A stretch of 48,952 bases of DNA from assembly GCA_017628205.1 (NCBI GenBank), contig JAGBZO010000032.1, positions 1 through 48,952 on the forward strand, in the 5' to 3' direction. The position numbers were made by a program, and so were the translations under genes. This DNA is from Duodenibacillus sp. (lineage in GTDB: Bacteria; Pseudomonadota; Gammaproteobacteria; Burkholderiales; Burkholderiaceae_F). This document shows, piece after piece, positions 29,757 to 38,935 of this stretch. Under the pieces are notes generated by a model, which ran no database searches, was not told the origin of the DNA, and was given only the letters and a program-made list of their open reading frames with translations. Within the stretch, counting starts at the first letter, position 1, and every line of letters begins with the position of its first letter.

Positions 29757-31742
29757 TTAGGCCAAGGGTTCGTCGATACGTTCGTTCTTACCCTGCAAGC
29801 GAGCGGGCAGCAGGTGATGGAACGGATTCAAAGCTTCCTGGATAGCGAAGCGGTCTGCACCTTCGGCTTCCATCTTGGCGCGGATGGCGTCAACTTCAGC
29901 CTGGCGAGCAGCGGTAGCGGGGTTGTCGATGTAGTTCTTAGCACCGTAACCACGCCAACCCGGCGGCAATTCCATCTTGGAAATATCGAGGTCTTCGTAG
30001 GTGAGGGTCGGCAACGTGTCGTTGTCGTTCTTCCAGGTAGCCAACGTACGGTTGAGCCACTTGCTGTCGTCACGAACCGGGCAGTCTTCGCGGAAGTGAG
30101 CGCCGCGAGATTCGGTACGGGCAGCAGCACCGCAAGCGATGGACAAGGCAACCTTGAGCATCTTGCGGGTACGGTAAGCGTAGGTCAGTTCTGCATTGGC
30201 ACCGGCCTGATCCTTACAGGAGACCTTGAAGGTCTTCTTGTAGAGGTCTTCGAGTTCGGCAACGGCAGATTCCATGTCGGCGCCACGACGGAAGATACCG
30301 ATCTTGCTCGTCATGATGTCCTGCATGCGGGTGCGAATAACGGTCATGTCTTCCGTACCGGAGTTGGTCAGGAAGCCGTCGAGTTCGCTCTGAACCTTGG
30401 CAACAGCGTCGTAAACGATGGAGGTCGGGATGTCGATACCGTTTTCAGCCTTGTCGCAGAAGTCGGCGATGAATTCACCAACGATCATACCGGCAACAAC
30501 GGTTTCGGCAACGGAGTTACCACCGAGGCGGTTAAAGCCGTGCATATCCCAGCAAGCAGCTTCACCAGCGGCGAACAAGCCCTTCAACTGACGGGATTCA
30601 CCGGTGTGGTTGGTGCGAACACCACCCATGGTGTAGTGCTGAGCCGGACGAACCGGGATCCATTCCTTCGTCGGGTCAACGCCGAGGAAGTAATGGCAGA
30701 TTTCGTAAACTTCGCGCAGGTTGTGCTTGATGTGGTGTTCGCCCAAGAGGGTGATGTCCAACCAGATGTGTTCACCGAAGCGGCCCTTAACGCCCTTACC
30801 CTGAGCGATGCGTTCTTCCATACGGCGAGACACAACGTCACGAGAAGCGAGTTCCTTCTTTTCGGGTTCAACGTCCGGCATGAAGCGATAGCCGTCAACG
30901 TCGCGCAACAAACCACCGTCACCACGGCAGCCTTCGGTCACGAGAATACCGGCCGGGAAAATACCGGTCGGGTGGAACTGAACGGCTTCCATGTTACCGC
31001 AGGTGGCAACACCGGTTTCGAGAGCCAAAGCGTGACCCGTACCTTCGCAGATCTGAGCGTTGGTCGTAACGCGGAAGATCTTACCGGCACCACCGGTAGC
31101 GATGGCGGTAGCCTTGGAAACGTAAGCCAACAATTCGCCCGTGCAGAGGTCGCGGCAGACAGCACCGTAGCAACGCTTGCCGTCATGGATCAAAGAGAGG
31201 GCTTCGATACGTTCGACAACGGGAACCTTTTCAGCGATGATGCGATCGCTGACAGCGTTCAACATGGCATGGCCCGTACCGTCGGAAACGTAGCAGGTAC
31301 GCCACTTCTTCGTACCACCGAAGTCACGCTGAGCGATGAGGCCGGCGGCTTCCTTACGTTCGGTAATGGTGACCTTTTCACCGTTGATGATAACCTGGCG
31401 ATCACCCGGGGTGATGCGGCTCCAGGGCACACCCCAAGCAGCCAATTCACGAACAGCCTTCGGGCTGGTGTTCACGAACATGCGAACAACGTCCTGGTCG
31501 GCACCCCAGTCGGAACCGCGTACGGTATCAGCGAAGTGAACGTCTTCGTTGTCACCTGCGCCCTTAATAACGTTAGCCAAAGATGCCTGCATACCGCCCT
31601 GAGCAGCCTTCGAGTGAGAACGCTTCGGGGGTACCAACGACAATACGATGGAGTCGTGGCCGCGACGCTTGGCAGCAACTGCCATACGCAAACCAGCAAG
31701 ACCGCCACCGATAACCAGTACGTCGGTGTAAATAATCTTCAT
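29757..31742 (-). CDS. frdA: Fumarate reductase flavoprotein subunit
   Basis: Reduces fumarate to succinate with covalent FAD. The 661-residue protein is closest in what I recall to Wolinella succinogenes FrdA (656): shared blocks include [25 protein letters not shown] with the FAD-attachment His region, [31 protein letters not shown], and [11 protein letters not shown] with catalytic Arg. The start [13 protein letters not shown] at 31742 has AAGGAG; open sequence upstream of it has no similarity. In Wolinella the order is frdC-frdA-frdB, but no frdC-like diheme cytochrome b is found in the 680 bp upstream. With menB-menE, the operon indicates menaquinol-linked fumarate respiration. Confidence 0.94.
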   Translation of the reverse strand: MKIIYTDVLVIGGGLAGLRMAVAAKRRGHDSIVLSLVPPKRSHSKAAQGGMQASLANVIKGAGDNEDVHFADTVRGSDWGADQDVVRMFVNTSPKAVRELAAWGVPWSRITPGDRQVIINGEKVTITERKEAAGLIAQRDFGGTKKWRTCYVSDGTGHAMLNAVSDRIIAEKVPVVERIEALSLIHDGKRCYGAVCRDLCTGELLAYVSKATAIATGGAGKIFRVTTNAQICEGTGHALALETGVATCGNMEAVQFHPTGIFPAGILVTEGCRGDGGLLRDVDGYRFMPDVEPEKKELASRDVVSRRMEERIAQGKGVKGRFGEHIWLDITLLGEHHIKHNLREVYEICHYFLGVDPTKEWIPVRPAQHYTMGGVRTNHTGESRQLKGLFAAGEAACWDMHGFNRLGGNSVAETVVAGMIVGEFIADFCDKAENGIDIPTSIVYDAVAKVQSELDGFLTNSGTEDMTVIRTRMQDIMTSKIGIFRRGADMESAVAELEDLYKKTFKVSCKDQAGANAELTYAYRTRKMLKVALSIACGAAARTESRGAHFREDCPVRDDSKWLNRTLATWKNDNDTLPTLTYEDLDISKMELPPGWRGYGAKNYIDNPATAARQAEVDAIRAKMEAEGADRFAIQEALNPFHHLLPARLQGKNERIDEPLA

Positions 31743-31870
31743 TTTTATTAGTCTCCTTGATCCAAACGGATCCGCTTCAAGCACCGTCTCTGAGGGACGG
31801 CGAAGAAACAGGGTCTTTAATGTCTTAAACACGTGTCTCCAGCTACGTCGACTCGCGTTTAATTTGTTAT

Positions 31871-31886
31871 TTCCCTCATGAGGGAA
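31871..31886. promoter_or_regulatory. 16-bp perfect palindrome in the frdA leader
   Basis: TTCCCTCATGAGGGAA, a perfect dyad 129 bp upstream of frdA. Possible operator or mRNA hairpin; regulator unknown. Confidence 0.45.
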
Positions 31887-31924
31887 TAAATCCCAGATAA
31901 AGTTTGCTCTCGTTGGGTCATGAC

Positions 31925-31940
31925 TATTGTTCGAACAATA
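31925..31940. promoter_or_regulatory. 16-bp perfect palindrome in the frdA leader
   Basis: TATTGTTCGAACAATA, a perfect dyad 54 bp centre to centre from the first. It does not match the FNR consensus TTGATN4ATCAA. Regulator unknown. Confidence 0.45.
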
Positions 31941-32424
31941 CGAACCGTCATAACGGTACTGGCAAAAAAGTTGCGGTTAGTACCCCGCCTTCTCAGAAGA
32001 GAGCCTGAATTCATTTCTGAACCCGTCTGACAAGGCAATTGCCATTTCTGCTCGCCGCAACCCGAAGAGATCGGAACGATCTCTTCCCCCATCTTTGGAC
32101 GGCTTAAAAAAGCCTTAAAAAGATAGTCGACTGAAGTCTATGAACAGAGTTTTACGCATTCTATAGGTATAAACCCTTAGTATCTTCTAACTAGTTGCTC
32201 CTTGTTGAAATGCGGGCAAAACCGCCGGTCTCGTCCCTAAAGTGGAATACCAAGGAATTCAAGGGTTCGTCGGGTGACAAAGCTGTATATATAGGTAAAA
32301 ATTCCGTGAATGATAACTTTCGTTTATTTATAATAATCAATTAATAGAATTCCAAAAATCGGCGATTTGACCGCTTATTTGACCGAACAATTAAATACTT
32401 TCCCCTAAAAACCGAGTGAGCCCC

Positions 32425-32802
32425 ATGTTGCAAATTATCTCTACGGAAAATGCCCCCGCCGCCATCGGCCCGTACAACCAAGCCGTACGTCACGCAAACA
32501 CCCTGTATTGCTCCGGGCAAATCGGCCTGATTCCTGCGACCGGGGAACTGGCCGACGGCCTTGAAGCTCAAGTCCGTCAAGCCTTTAGCAACCTTCGCGC
32601 CGTCGTGGCCGAAGCGGGCGCCGAGTTCAATCAAGTCGTCAAATTCACGCTGTTCGTCACCGACATCAACAACTTCGCTTTGGTCAATTCGATCATGAGC
32701 GAATACGTCGCGCAACCCTATCCGGCCCGCAGCTGCGTCGAAGTGTCAGCTCTGCCCAAGGGCGCTTTGTTCGAAATCGAGGCCATCGTCGCTCTGGCGT
32801 AA
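32425..32802 (+). CDS. ridA: RidA family enamine/imine deaminase
   Basis: Hydrolyses reactive enamine/imine intermediates such as 2-aminoacrylate to keto acids and ammonia, protecting PLP enzymes. The 125-residue protein has the RidA N-terminal block TENAPAAIGPYNQAV, the SGQIGL strand, and PARSCVEVSALPKGALFEIE with the catalytic Arg (Arg105 region). I chose ATG 32425 by family alignment; a GTG three codons upstream is possible. Only a weak GAG ribosome site is seen. The recG gene follows 29 nt later, so the two may share a transcript. Confidence 0.92.
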   Translation: MLQIISTENAPAAIGPYNQAVRHANTLYCSGQIGLIPATGELADGLEAQVRQAFSNLRAVVAEAGAEFNQVVKFTLFVTDINNFALVNSIMSEYVAQPYPARSCVEVSALPKGALFEIEAIVALA

Positions 32803-32831
32803 TTGACCGTACAAAACGACCTCGCACGACC

Positions 32832-34898
32832 ATGACACAACAAAAGCGCGCCACCGGACAAAAACTGGCCCCTTTGAGCGAACGTCTCGCTCGAATCGGC
32901 CTCGTTCGCGACTGGGATTTCGTCTTGCATCTGCCCTTGCGGTATGAGGACGAAACGCGCATCGTGCCGATCGGCGAGGTTTTGCCGGGACAAACCGTTC
33001 AAATTCAGGGCGAAGTGACCGATTGCCGCGTCGTTCGCGGCCGTTTCGAACAATTGGTCGCTCGCGTCGCCGACCGAACCGATTCGTTGCAAGTGCGCTT
33101 CCTTCACTTTTATCCGAGTCAACGCGCCCAAATGGCCGAAGGCAATACGGTGCGTTTGTACGGCGAAGTGCGCGCCGGCTACGGCGGCGTCCTGGAAATG
33201 GTGCACCCCAAGGTTAAAAAAGGCCTGAGCGCCGGCGACACGCTCCCGAGCACGCTCACGCCGATCTACCCGGCCGGCGAAGGCATCGCCCAGCATTGGT
33301 TGCGCAAACGAATCGACCGCGCCTTGCTCGACGTCGATCTCAAGGACATCGTTCCCAAAGAGCTCACCGAGCCGCTCGGCTTGCCCGGCTTGTCCGAGGC
33401 TCTTCGCGCCTTGCACCACCCCAAACCCGGCGCCGATCAGCGCAGCCACGACGAACGCACGACGCCCGAATGGCAACGCTTGAAATTTGACGAACTGCTC
33501 GCCCAACAGATCAGCCTGCGTCAATCGCGCGTCGCTCAGGAAAGCCTGCGCGCGCCGGCGCACCCCGAAACGCGGGGAATGTACGTCAAAGCGCTTGCCG
33601 CCGCACTGCCCTTTGAACTGACGGGCGCGCAAAAACGCGTCTGGAACGAAATCGCCGCCGACCTGCGTTTGGATCGACCGATGCACCGGCTCGTTCAAGG
33701 CGACGTCGGCAGCGGTAAAACCGTCATCGCCGCTTTGGCCGCCGCGATGGCCGTCGACAACGGCTACCAAGCCGCCCTCATGGCGCCCACCGAATTGCTG
33801 GCCGAACAGCACTACCAAAAGCTCACCGCATGGCTCGAACCGTTGGGCATGCGCATCGCGTGGCTTTCGGGCAGTCTCAAGCCCAAACAAAAGCAAGCCT
33901 GCCACGAACGCATTCAGGCCGGTGAAGTCGATTTAGTGATCGGCACGCACGCCCTCATCCAAGACGCCGTTCGCTTCAGCCGATTGAGCGTCGCCATCGT
34001 GGACGAACAGCACCGTTTCGGCGTCGCCCAACGTCTGAAGCTGCGTCAAACGAATCCGAACGGCGACGAAGGCGTCATGCCGCACCTTCTGATGCTTTCG
34101 GCAACGCCCATTCCTCGCACCTTGGCCATGACGTACTTGGCCGACATGGACGTGTCCGTCATCGACGAATTGCCTCCCGGACGCACCCCGATCACGACGA
34201 CGGTCGTGAGCATGGCTCGACGAGCCGAAGTGATCGCCGCCATCGGTCGCATCCTCGCTCAAGGACAGCAATGCTATTGGGTCTGTCCCTTGATTAATGA
34301 AAGCGAAAAGGCCGATTTGACCGCCGCCACGATTCGAGCCGACGAACTGATCGAGTGTCTGCCTCAGGCGCGAATCGGACTTGTCCACGGCGAAATGACG
34401 GCCGAACACAAACAAAACGTCATGAGTGCGTTTGCACGAGCCGAACTGGATATCTTGGTTGCCACGACCGTCATTGAAGTCGGCGTCGACGTCCCCAACG
34501 CTTGCGTCATGGTGATCGAACACGCCGAACGATTCGGACTGGCGCAGCTGCATCAGCTGCGCGGTCGCGTGGGACGCGGAACGGCTCGCAGTTTTTGTTT
34601 GTTGCTCTACGATCCCGAGCTCAGTGAAACGGGTCGACAACGTCTGTCCATCATCAAAGACAACACGGACGGTTTTGTCATCGCCCGAGAAGATCTGCGA
34701 CTTCGAGGCCCCGGCGAATTTCTCGGAGCCCGACAGTCCGGCCTGCCCATGTTGCGGTTTGCCGATCTCGAATCGGACGAATCGTTGCTTGAAGCGGCGC
34801 GAAACGGCGCCGAACGCTGGATGCGAGAGGATCCGACCCGAACCCTAGAACATGCCCGACGCTGGTTCAGCAGTCGCGAAAGTTTTTTAGACGCTTAA
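32832..34898 (+). CDS. recG: ATP-dependent DNA helicase RecG
   Basis: Superfamily 2 helicase that remodels stalled forks and branched DNA. The 688-residue length is normal. An N-terminal wedge/OB domain lies at about 50-140. Helicase motifs: Walker A GDVGSGKTV, motif II as the RecG-specific DEQHRFGV, motif III SATPIPRTL, and motifs V/VI with VGVDVPNA and QLRGRVGRG. The C-terminal TRG region follows with GPGEFLGARQSG. It starts at ATG 32832, 29 nt after ridA, and is followed by oxyR after 26 nt. The recG-oxyR pairing is common in betaproteobacteria. Confidence 0.96.
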   Translation: MTQQKRATGQKLAPLSERLARIGLVRDWDFVLHLPLRYEDETRIVPIGEVLPGQTVQIQGEVTDCRVVRGRFEQLVARVADRTDSLQVRFLHFYPSQRAQMAEGNTVRLYGEVRAGYGGVLEMVHPKVKKGLSAGDTLPSTLTPIYPAGEGIAQHWLRKRIDRALLDVDLKDIVPKELTEPLGLPGLSEALRALHHPKPGADQRSHDERTTPEWQRLKFDELLAQQISLRQSRVAQESLRAPAHPETRGMYVKALAAALPFELTGAQKRVWNEIAADLRLDRPMHRLVQGDVGSGKTVIAALAAAMAVDNGYQAALMAPTELLAEQHYQKLTAWLEPLGMRIAWLSGSLKPKQKQACHERIQAGEVDLVIGTHALIQDAVRFSRLSVAIVDEQHRFGVAQRLKLRQTNPNGDEGVMPHLLMLSATPIPRTLAMTYLADMDVSVIDELPPGRTPITTTVVSMARRAEVIAAIGRILAQGQQCYWVCPLINESEKADLTAATIRADELIECLPQARIGLVHGEMTAEHKQNVMSAFARAELDILVATTVIEVGVDVPNACVMVIEHAERFGLAQLHQLRGRVGRGTARSFCLLLYDPELSETGRQRLSIIKDNTDGFVIAREDLRLRGPGEFLGARQSGLPMLRFADLESDESLLEAARNGAERWMREDPTRTLEHARRWFSSRESFLDA

Positions 34899-34924
34899 CT
34901 TTTTATATAGAACCGAGACACCCC

Positions 34925-35863
34925 ATGACTTTAACCGAACTGAAGTATGTCATCGCCGTCGCCCACGAACGTCATTTCGGTCGTGCCGCCGAACAGTGCA
35001 ACGTTTCTCAACCGTCGTTGTCCGTCGCCGTCAAAAAGCTCGAAGAAGAGCTTGGCATCAAGATTTTCGAGCGCCGCAGCTCCGACGTGACCGTCACGCC
35101 GATCGGCTCGATCATCGTCGAACAAGCCCATCGCGTGCTTGAAGAAGCCCAGCGCATCAAGGAATGCGCCGAACAAGGCAAGGATCCGCTCTCGAGCCCC
35201 TTGCACGTCGGCGTGATCTACACGGTCGCTCCCTATTTGCTGCCCCCGTTGGTCCATCAGTTGCGCCAAAGCGTGCCGACCATGCCTTTGATCCTCACGG
35301 AAAACTACACGACCAACCTGCTTGAATCCCTACGTACCGGTCAGATCGACTGCGCCATTTTGGCCCTGCCGATCGATCAGCCCGGCTTGATGATGCACCC
35401 GCTTTACGACGAAGAGTTCATCGCCGCCGTCCCGGTCGACCACCGTTTGGCTCAGCAACAAACCTTGTCCCGTCAGGACCTCAAGAACGAACCCATGCTT
35501 TTGCTCGGCAGCGGTCACTGCTTCCGCGATCAGGTGCTCGACTTCTGCGCCGACGCGCTGCGCGGCGATGCGAGCACCCGCAAGCAAGTGGAAGGCTCTT
35601 CCTTGCAAACGATCGGCCACATGGTCGCTCAGGGCTTGGGCGTGACGGTACTTCCCGCCTCTTCCGTCCCCTATTACAAAAACGAACCGCTGATCAAGCT
35701 CATGTCGTTCGAGCGTTCGGCCGTGCCCAAGCGTCGCATCGTTCTGTTGTGGCGAAAGTCCTTCCCGCGTACCGCAGCCATCGAAGCGCTCAACTCCGCC
35801 GTCGGTCGCTTGCACATGAACGGATGCAAATTGCTGACCAGTTTGCCTGCCGTCAACGCATAA
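34925..35863 (+). CDS. oxyR: Hydrogen peroxide-sensing LysR-type regulator OxyR
   Basis: A 312-residue regulator with an N-terminal winged HTH (HFGRAAEQCNVSQPSLSVAVKKLE) and a C-terminal sensor domain. The redox pair is present at Cys199 (SGHCFRDQ) and Cys208 (LDFCADA), the same numbers as in E. coli OxyR, so peroxide should form the activating disulfide. OxyR in an organism with many oxygen-sensitive radical and Fe-S enzymes suggests exposure to oxygen or host peroxide. It follows recG by 26 nt and may be co-transcribed. No divergent katG or ahp gene is present here. Confidence 0.95.
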   Translation: MTLTELKYVIAVAHERHFGRAAEQCNVSQPSLSVAVKKLEEELGIKIFERRSSDVTVTPIGSIIVEQAHRVLEEAQRIKECAEQGKDPLSSPLHVGVIYTVAPYLLPPLVHQLRQSVPTMPLILTENYTTNLLESLRTGQIDCAILALPIDQPGLMMHPLYDEEFIAAVPVDHRLAQQQTLSRQDLKNEPMLLLGSGHCFRDQVLDFCADALRGDASTRKQVEGSSLQTIGHMVAQGLGVTVLPASSVPYYKNEPLIKLMSFERSAVPKRRIVLLWRKSFPRTAAIEALNSAVGRLHMNGCKLLTSLPAVNA

Positions 35864-35908
35864 ACGGATACAATGTCGCTCATCACACGTTCTGACCGAG
35901 TAGTCGTT

Positions 35909-36376
35909 ATGTCCGATAAACAAACATCGTTGCCCAAACTGTTCAATCCGACGGCCGCCGTCGTCCTTTCGCTCGTTTTCACGCCGATGTTCGGCGCCTT
36001 TTTGCACGGCTTGAACTGGCGCGAACTCGGGGACGACGAATCGGCCGCCCGCAGCATGGGTTGGGTGCGCGGAACGTTCATCGCCTTCGTTTTGTACCTT
36101 GTCGTCGATCCGTTCCTTCAATCCATGGCCTTCGCGCGTTATCTCATGATGGCCATGTTGGTCGGTTTTTGGTTCTCCTGGGCGTTGTCGCTGGGCTTTC
36201 GTCAGGTTCGTTTCGTTCGCGAGTTCGTCAAAGACAACTACGAACCCCAACGCTTGGGCAAAGCAATCATGCTCGGCGCCTTCGGTTGGGTGGCGTTTTC
36301 CGCATTGGCCTTCACGATCATGCTGTTCCTGCACGTGACCGGCCTCGATCCTATCGCCATGCCGCCCGCCTCTTAA
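35909..36376 (+). CDS. Small integral membrane protein of unknown function
   Basis: Unrecognised 155-residue protein with three hydrophobic segments (about 18-38, 58-75 with 82-98, and 125-145). The N-terminal segment FNPTAAVVLSLVFTPMFGAF resembles sequences seen in small uncharacterised membrane proteins, some fused to or near repeat proteins. The start is uncertain: ATG 35909 (with GAG upstream) or ATG 35873, 12 codons earlier. It lies 45 nt after oxyR and 9 nt before the Sel1-repeat gene, so the last two are probably a unit. No function is proposed. Confidence 0.65.
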   Translation: MSDKQTSLPKLFNPTAAVVLSLVFTPMFGAFLHGLNWRELGDDESAARSMGWVRGTFIAFVLYLVVDPFLQSMAFARYLMMAMLVGFWFSWALSLGFRQVRFVREFVKDNYEPQRLGKAIMLGAFGWVAFSALAFTIMLFLHVTGLDPIAMPPAS

Positions 36377-36385
36377 GTTTTGCGT

Positions 36386-37459
36386 ATGACAGCCAAAGCC
36401 CGTACCGATTTGCGTTTCACTCTGCCGCATAACGAGCGCTCCAACGCCCGCGTGTTGGATCTGCTCAACGGCAGAGCCGAAGCCGTCGAAATGCGCCCCA
36501 ACGCGGAGCGCGTCGACGCATGGGCCAAAGAAGCGGCCAACGGCAGTCCCGACGCACAATTTCAATTGGCCCGTTGCTTGACTAGCGGCGCACCGCTCTC
36601 GGCGGACAATCGTGCGGCCGTCAAATGGTTGAAAAAAGCCGCGGAAAAAGAACACGCCGCGAGCCAACACATGCTCGGCGTGCTGATTGCACGCGCACAA
36701 GGGGTGCGTGCCGACCCGGAAAAAGCGGTCGAACTGTTTCGCGCCGCGGCCATCATGGGCAACGCCAACGCCCAATACGATTTGGGTCGCGCGCTCACGT
36801 GGGGATTCGGTTGCACGGTCAACCAACGCGAAGCGCTCATGTGGTTCCGTTTGGCCGGCGCTCAAGGCCACACGACGAGCCAATTGCTCGTGGGCAAAGC
36901 GTATGCGCTCGGCATCGGTTGCGAAACCGATTTGCGTCAGGCCGTTTCGTGGCTTCGAAAAGCCAACCCTTCGCACAACGCCGAAGCCGCTTTCGAGCTC
37001 GGTTTGATCGCTCTGCGCCCGGACAATGTCAACGCCGACAACGCCGAAGCGTTCCGTTGGATGGACGAAGCCGCCCGATTGGGACACGCCGACGCCCAAT
37101 ACCATCTGGCTCTTTTTTACTGGTCCGGTCGCGGCGTCGCCCAAGACATTCGAACGGCGTTTCGCTGGGCTCACAAAGCGGCTCTCAATTCACAACTGAA
37201 CGCGTTGCTCTTTTTGTCGCGCCTTTATGAACGGGGCGAAACCATTCCGACCGATCGCGTCGGTGCCCTGGCGTTGGTCAAACGTGTCGTGCGTTTGTCA
37301 CAAGACCAACAAGCCGAAGCGATACTCGAACAAGCGCGGTTGCGCGAACGCGATTTACTGGCCGTCCTGACCCTCAACGAAACCATGGCGGCCCAGATGC
37401 TTGAAAACGACTGCGCCGATTTGCCCGCGCTCCTGAACGCGCTCAAGTCCGTTCTCTGA
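36386..37459 (+). CDS. Sel1-like repeat protein
   Basis: A 357-residue helical solenoid with about seven Sel1-type repeats of roughly 36 residues between residues 50 and 310. Clear units include DAQFQLARCL, ASQHMLGVLI, NAQYDLGRAL, TSQLLVGKAY, AAFELGLIAL and DAQYHLALFY, each followed by an ALMWFRLA-like helix. Sel1 repeats mediate protein-protein contacts. No signal peptide or membrane segment is seen, so it is probably cytoplasmic. ATG 36386 was chosen over a TTG two codons upstream. Linked to the small membrane protein just before it, which may be a partner. Confidence 0.85.
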   Translation: MTAKARTDLRFTLPHNERSNARVLDLLNGRAEAVEMRPNAERVDAWAKEAANGSPDAQFQLARCLTSGAPLSADNRAAVKWLKKAAEKEHAASQHMLGVLIARAQGVRADPEKAVELFRAAAIMGNANAQYDLGRALTWGFGCTVNQREALMWFRLAGAQGHTTSQLLVGKAYALGIGCETDLRQAVSWLRKANPSHNAEAAFELGLIALRPDNVNADNAEAFRWMDEAARLGHADAQYHLALFYWSGRGVAQDIRTAFRWAHKAALNSQLNALLFLSRLYERGETIPTDRVGALALVKRVVRLSQDQQAEAILEQARLRERDLLAVLTLNETMAAQMLENDCADLPALLNALKSVL

Positions 37460-37762
37460 TCGCATTCAAAGCGCTTCCGACCGCCGAAAACGACCGTCCG
37501 CTCCTCCTTGCCCGCTCTTGGCCATTACACCAAAGGCTTGGCGTGAAAAGCGACTTCTTGGGTTTTGTTTCCACAACACGGCACGTCAAAGTGACAGTTT
37601 TTCCGGTTTTATGCCGTTTCCTGCTTGATGTTCTTTCGAAATCAATGATTTCGCGCTAGGATCTCGTTAGTGACGGAGGGCTCGTTTCGGGTTGAGTCAT
37701 CCGTTTTTGCTTGAATCAATGGATTCCGTTTGGGATCGGATTGGAGTTATAGGAGCCTACGT
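37460..37762. other. Upstream region of the HU gene
   Basis: No gene seen in 303 bp. CGAAATCAATGATTTCG (37637-37653) is a perfect dyad with 8-bp arms around one base, possibly an operator or nucleoid-protein site for the HU promoter. A GTCA-AAG-TGAC hairpin with TTTTT near 37590-37605 may weakly terminate the Sel1 transcript. Confidence 0.45.
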
Positions 37763-38062
37763 ATGAATCGTTTAGAACTCGTCGAAAAAATCGCCCTCAA
37801 GCATGATTTGTCCAAGGCCGAAGCCGCTCGCATTTTGGCAACCGTCATGGAAGAAATCATCGCCACCGTCAAAAAGAACGATCCGCTGACTTTGGTCGGT
37901 TTCGGTACCTTCAAGTTGCAAGAACGTCCCGCTCGCATGGGTCGCAATCCCGCAACGGGCCAGACCGTTGAAATTCCGGCCGGCCGCGTGCCGAAGTTTG
38001 TTCCGGGTTCCGCTTTCAAACAGGCCGTCAACAAACCCTGTTGTTGCAAGTGCGAAAAGTAA
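37763..38062 (+). CDS. HU-family nucleoid protein with cysteine-rich C-terminal tail
   Basis: A 99-residue DNA-bending protein. The HU fold is clear: MNRLELVEKIALKHDLSKAE helices, GFGTFKLQERPAR, and the beta-arm RMGRNPATGQTVEIPAGRVP with the intercalating Pro. Normal HU ends at the equivalent of FKQAVNK. Here an extra PCCCKCEK follows, with four cysteines in five residues, before the stop. This tail could bind a metal or form disulfides; that is inference. ATG 37763 has AGGAG eight nt upstream. It is a single-gene transcript, with its own upstream region and a hairpin after it. Confidence 0.92.
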   Translation: MNRLELVEKIALKHDLSKAEAARILATVMEEIIATVKKNDPLTLVGFGTFKLQERPARMGRNPATGQTVEIPAGRVPKFVPGSAFKQAVNKPCCCKCEK

Positions 38063-38080
38063 ACGATCATGACGTTTCAA

Positions 38081-38116
38081 CAAATGCCTCGCGGCCTCAA
38101 GCCGGCGAGGCATTTG
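38081..38116. terminator. Hairpin terminator after the HU gene
   Basis: CAAATGCCTCGC and GCGAGGCATTTG pair in a 12-bp stem with an inner GGC/GCC. The T tract is short, so efficiency is uncertain. Confidence 0.6.
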
Positions 38117-38201
38117 TTATGATGCGCGTGCTTTTCGTCGATTGTTTGACGTCGATTCGATCACCTCGAATCGACTCGCCGCGCCGGTTTTGATTTTTGC
38201 C

Positions 38202-38822
38202 ATGTCTTTGATTCGTTTGTCCGTCTTCTTGTCCTCAACGCTGATGCTGTGCGCTTGCGCTCCTTTGCACGATCTATTGCAACAATCGGCGGCGCCTGGC
38301 GCCGAAAGCCCTGCGCAGACGCCGACCGAAGACGAACTCGTCGAGATCGCCCGCAGTATGCCCACGGAAAAAGACATTCAAGAGCGTTTCCTCGCCTTGC
38401 CGGGCATGTATCGTCAAATCTGTCTTGCGCCGGAGCTGGCGCCTTACTTTGACAAGACGCCCTGTCTGCCGTCCATGGCCACCAAGGCGCACGTCAACGA
38501 CACGACCCGCATCACGCCTGTTCAAGCGGCCGCCATGCGTCAGGCCGTTTCTGAAATTCGGGAACTCAACGACGAAACGCGCCGCCTCATGATCGAGTCC
38601 GGTCTCGAACCCTACGCATCCCACGCCCGTCATGCCGCATCGACGCTCGATCCGCTTGTCGTCACCAACCAAAACGCCTTGATCAACGGCGAGATTACGT
38701 GGGGCGAGTACAACCGTCGTCGTCTCGAGCTGGGCAATCGCCCCAACCCCTTTGCGTCCGACAACGAGGCAAACAGCGCGCCGACGGCGCCCGCTTCCGC
38801 CCCCGTGACGCGCCAACCTTAA
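38202..38822 (+). CDS. Putative lipoprotein of unknown function
   Basis: A 206-residue protein. From ATG 38202 the N terminus is a basic-then-hydrophobic signal (MSLIRLSVFLSSTLM) ending in a lipobox-like LCAC, so lipidation at the second Cys (about 19) is likely and the protein would be in the periplasm or outer membrane. The mature part is polar and helical, has one pair of cysteines (CLAP and CLPS) that may form a disulfide, and ends in an Ala/Pro/Thr-rich tail. No family was recognised. An earlier start at 38142 would mask the signal sequence and is not preferred. It is not tightly linked to the nitrogenase-like operon 113 nt downstream. Confidence 0.65.
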   Translation: MSLIRLSVFLSSTLMLCACAPLHDLLQQSAAPGAESPAQTPTEDELVEIARSMPTEKDIQERFLALPGMYRQICLAPELAPYFDKTPCLPSMATKAHVNDTTRITPVQAAAMRQAVSEIRELNDETRRLMIESGLEPYASHARHAASTLDPLVVTNQNALINGEITWGEYNRRRLELGNRPNPFASDNEANSAPTAPASAPVTRQP

Positions 38823-38935
38823 CCGTTTGGTCTAGACAAACTTAACCATTCGACCTAGGAGGGCGTTCGGGCCGTACCGTTCTTCTCGGTTTCCCAGTAT
38901 AGTGAAGTGTTTGTTTGACCTCGTTGTAATCATCC
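38823..38935 (+). promoter_or_regulatory. Promoter region of the nitrogenase-like operon
   Basis: TATAGT at 38896-38901 is a likely -10, with no good -35 at the right distance, which suggests activator control. GTTTGGTCTAGACAAAC (38825-38841) is a near-perfect dyad (one unpaired G) just upstream and could be an operator. No Fur box or sigma-54 motif was found. Confidence 0.4.

Larger units (their letters stand above)
31743..32424. other. frdA-ridA divergent intergenic region with palindromes, no gene
   Basis: About 680 bp with no credible coding sequence. Perfect dyads: TTCCCTCATGAGGGAA (31871-31886), TATTGTTCGAACAATA (31925-31940), and the hairpin GAAGAGATCG-GAA-CGATCTCTTC (32064-32086). 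The part from about 32100 to 32420 is AT-rich and probably holds both divergent promoters. For ridA, a direct repeat ATTTGACCG at 32365-32373 and 32377-32385 contains TTGACC, with TTAAAT 18 bp after the first copy as a possible -10. Confidence 0.6.

Noticed and set aside
29073-31751. Open frame of about 890 codons antisense to frdA-frdB
   Set aside because: It spans two real genes and their spacer on the other strand and has no domain motif; a codon-bias shadow.
31859-32092. 77-codon open frame upstream of frdA, possibly a cytochrome b remnant
   Set aside because: No hydrophobic segments or heme-binding His pattern, and it contains the leader palindromes.
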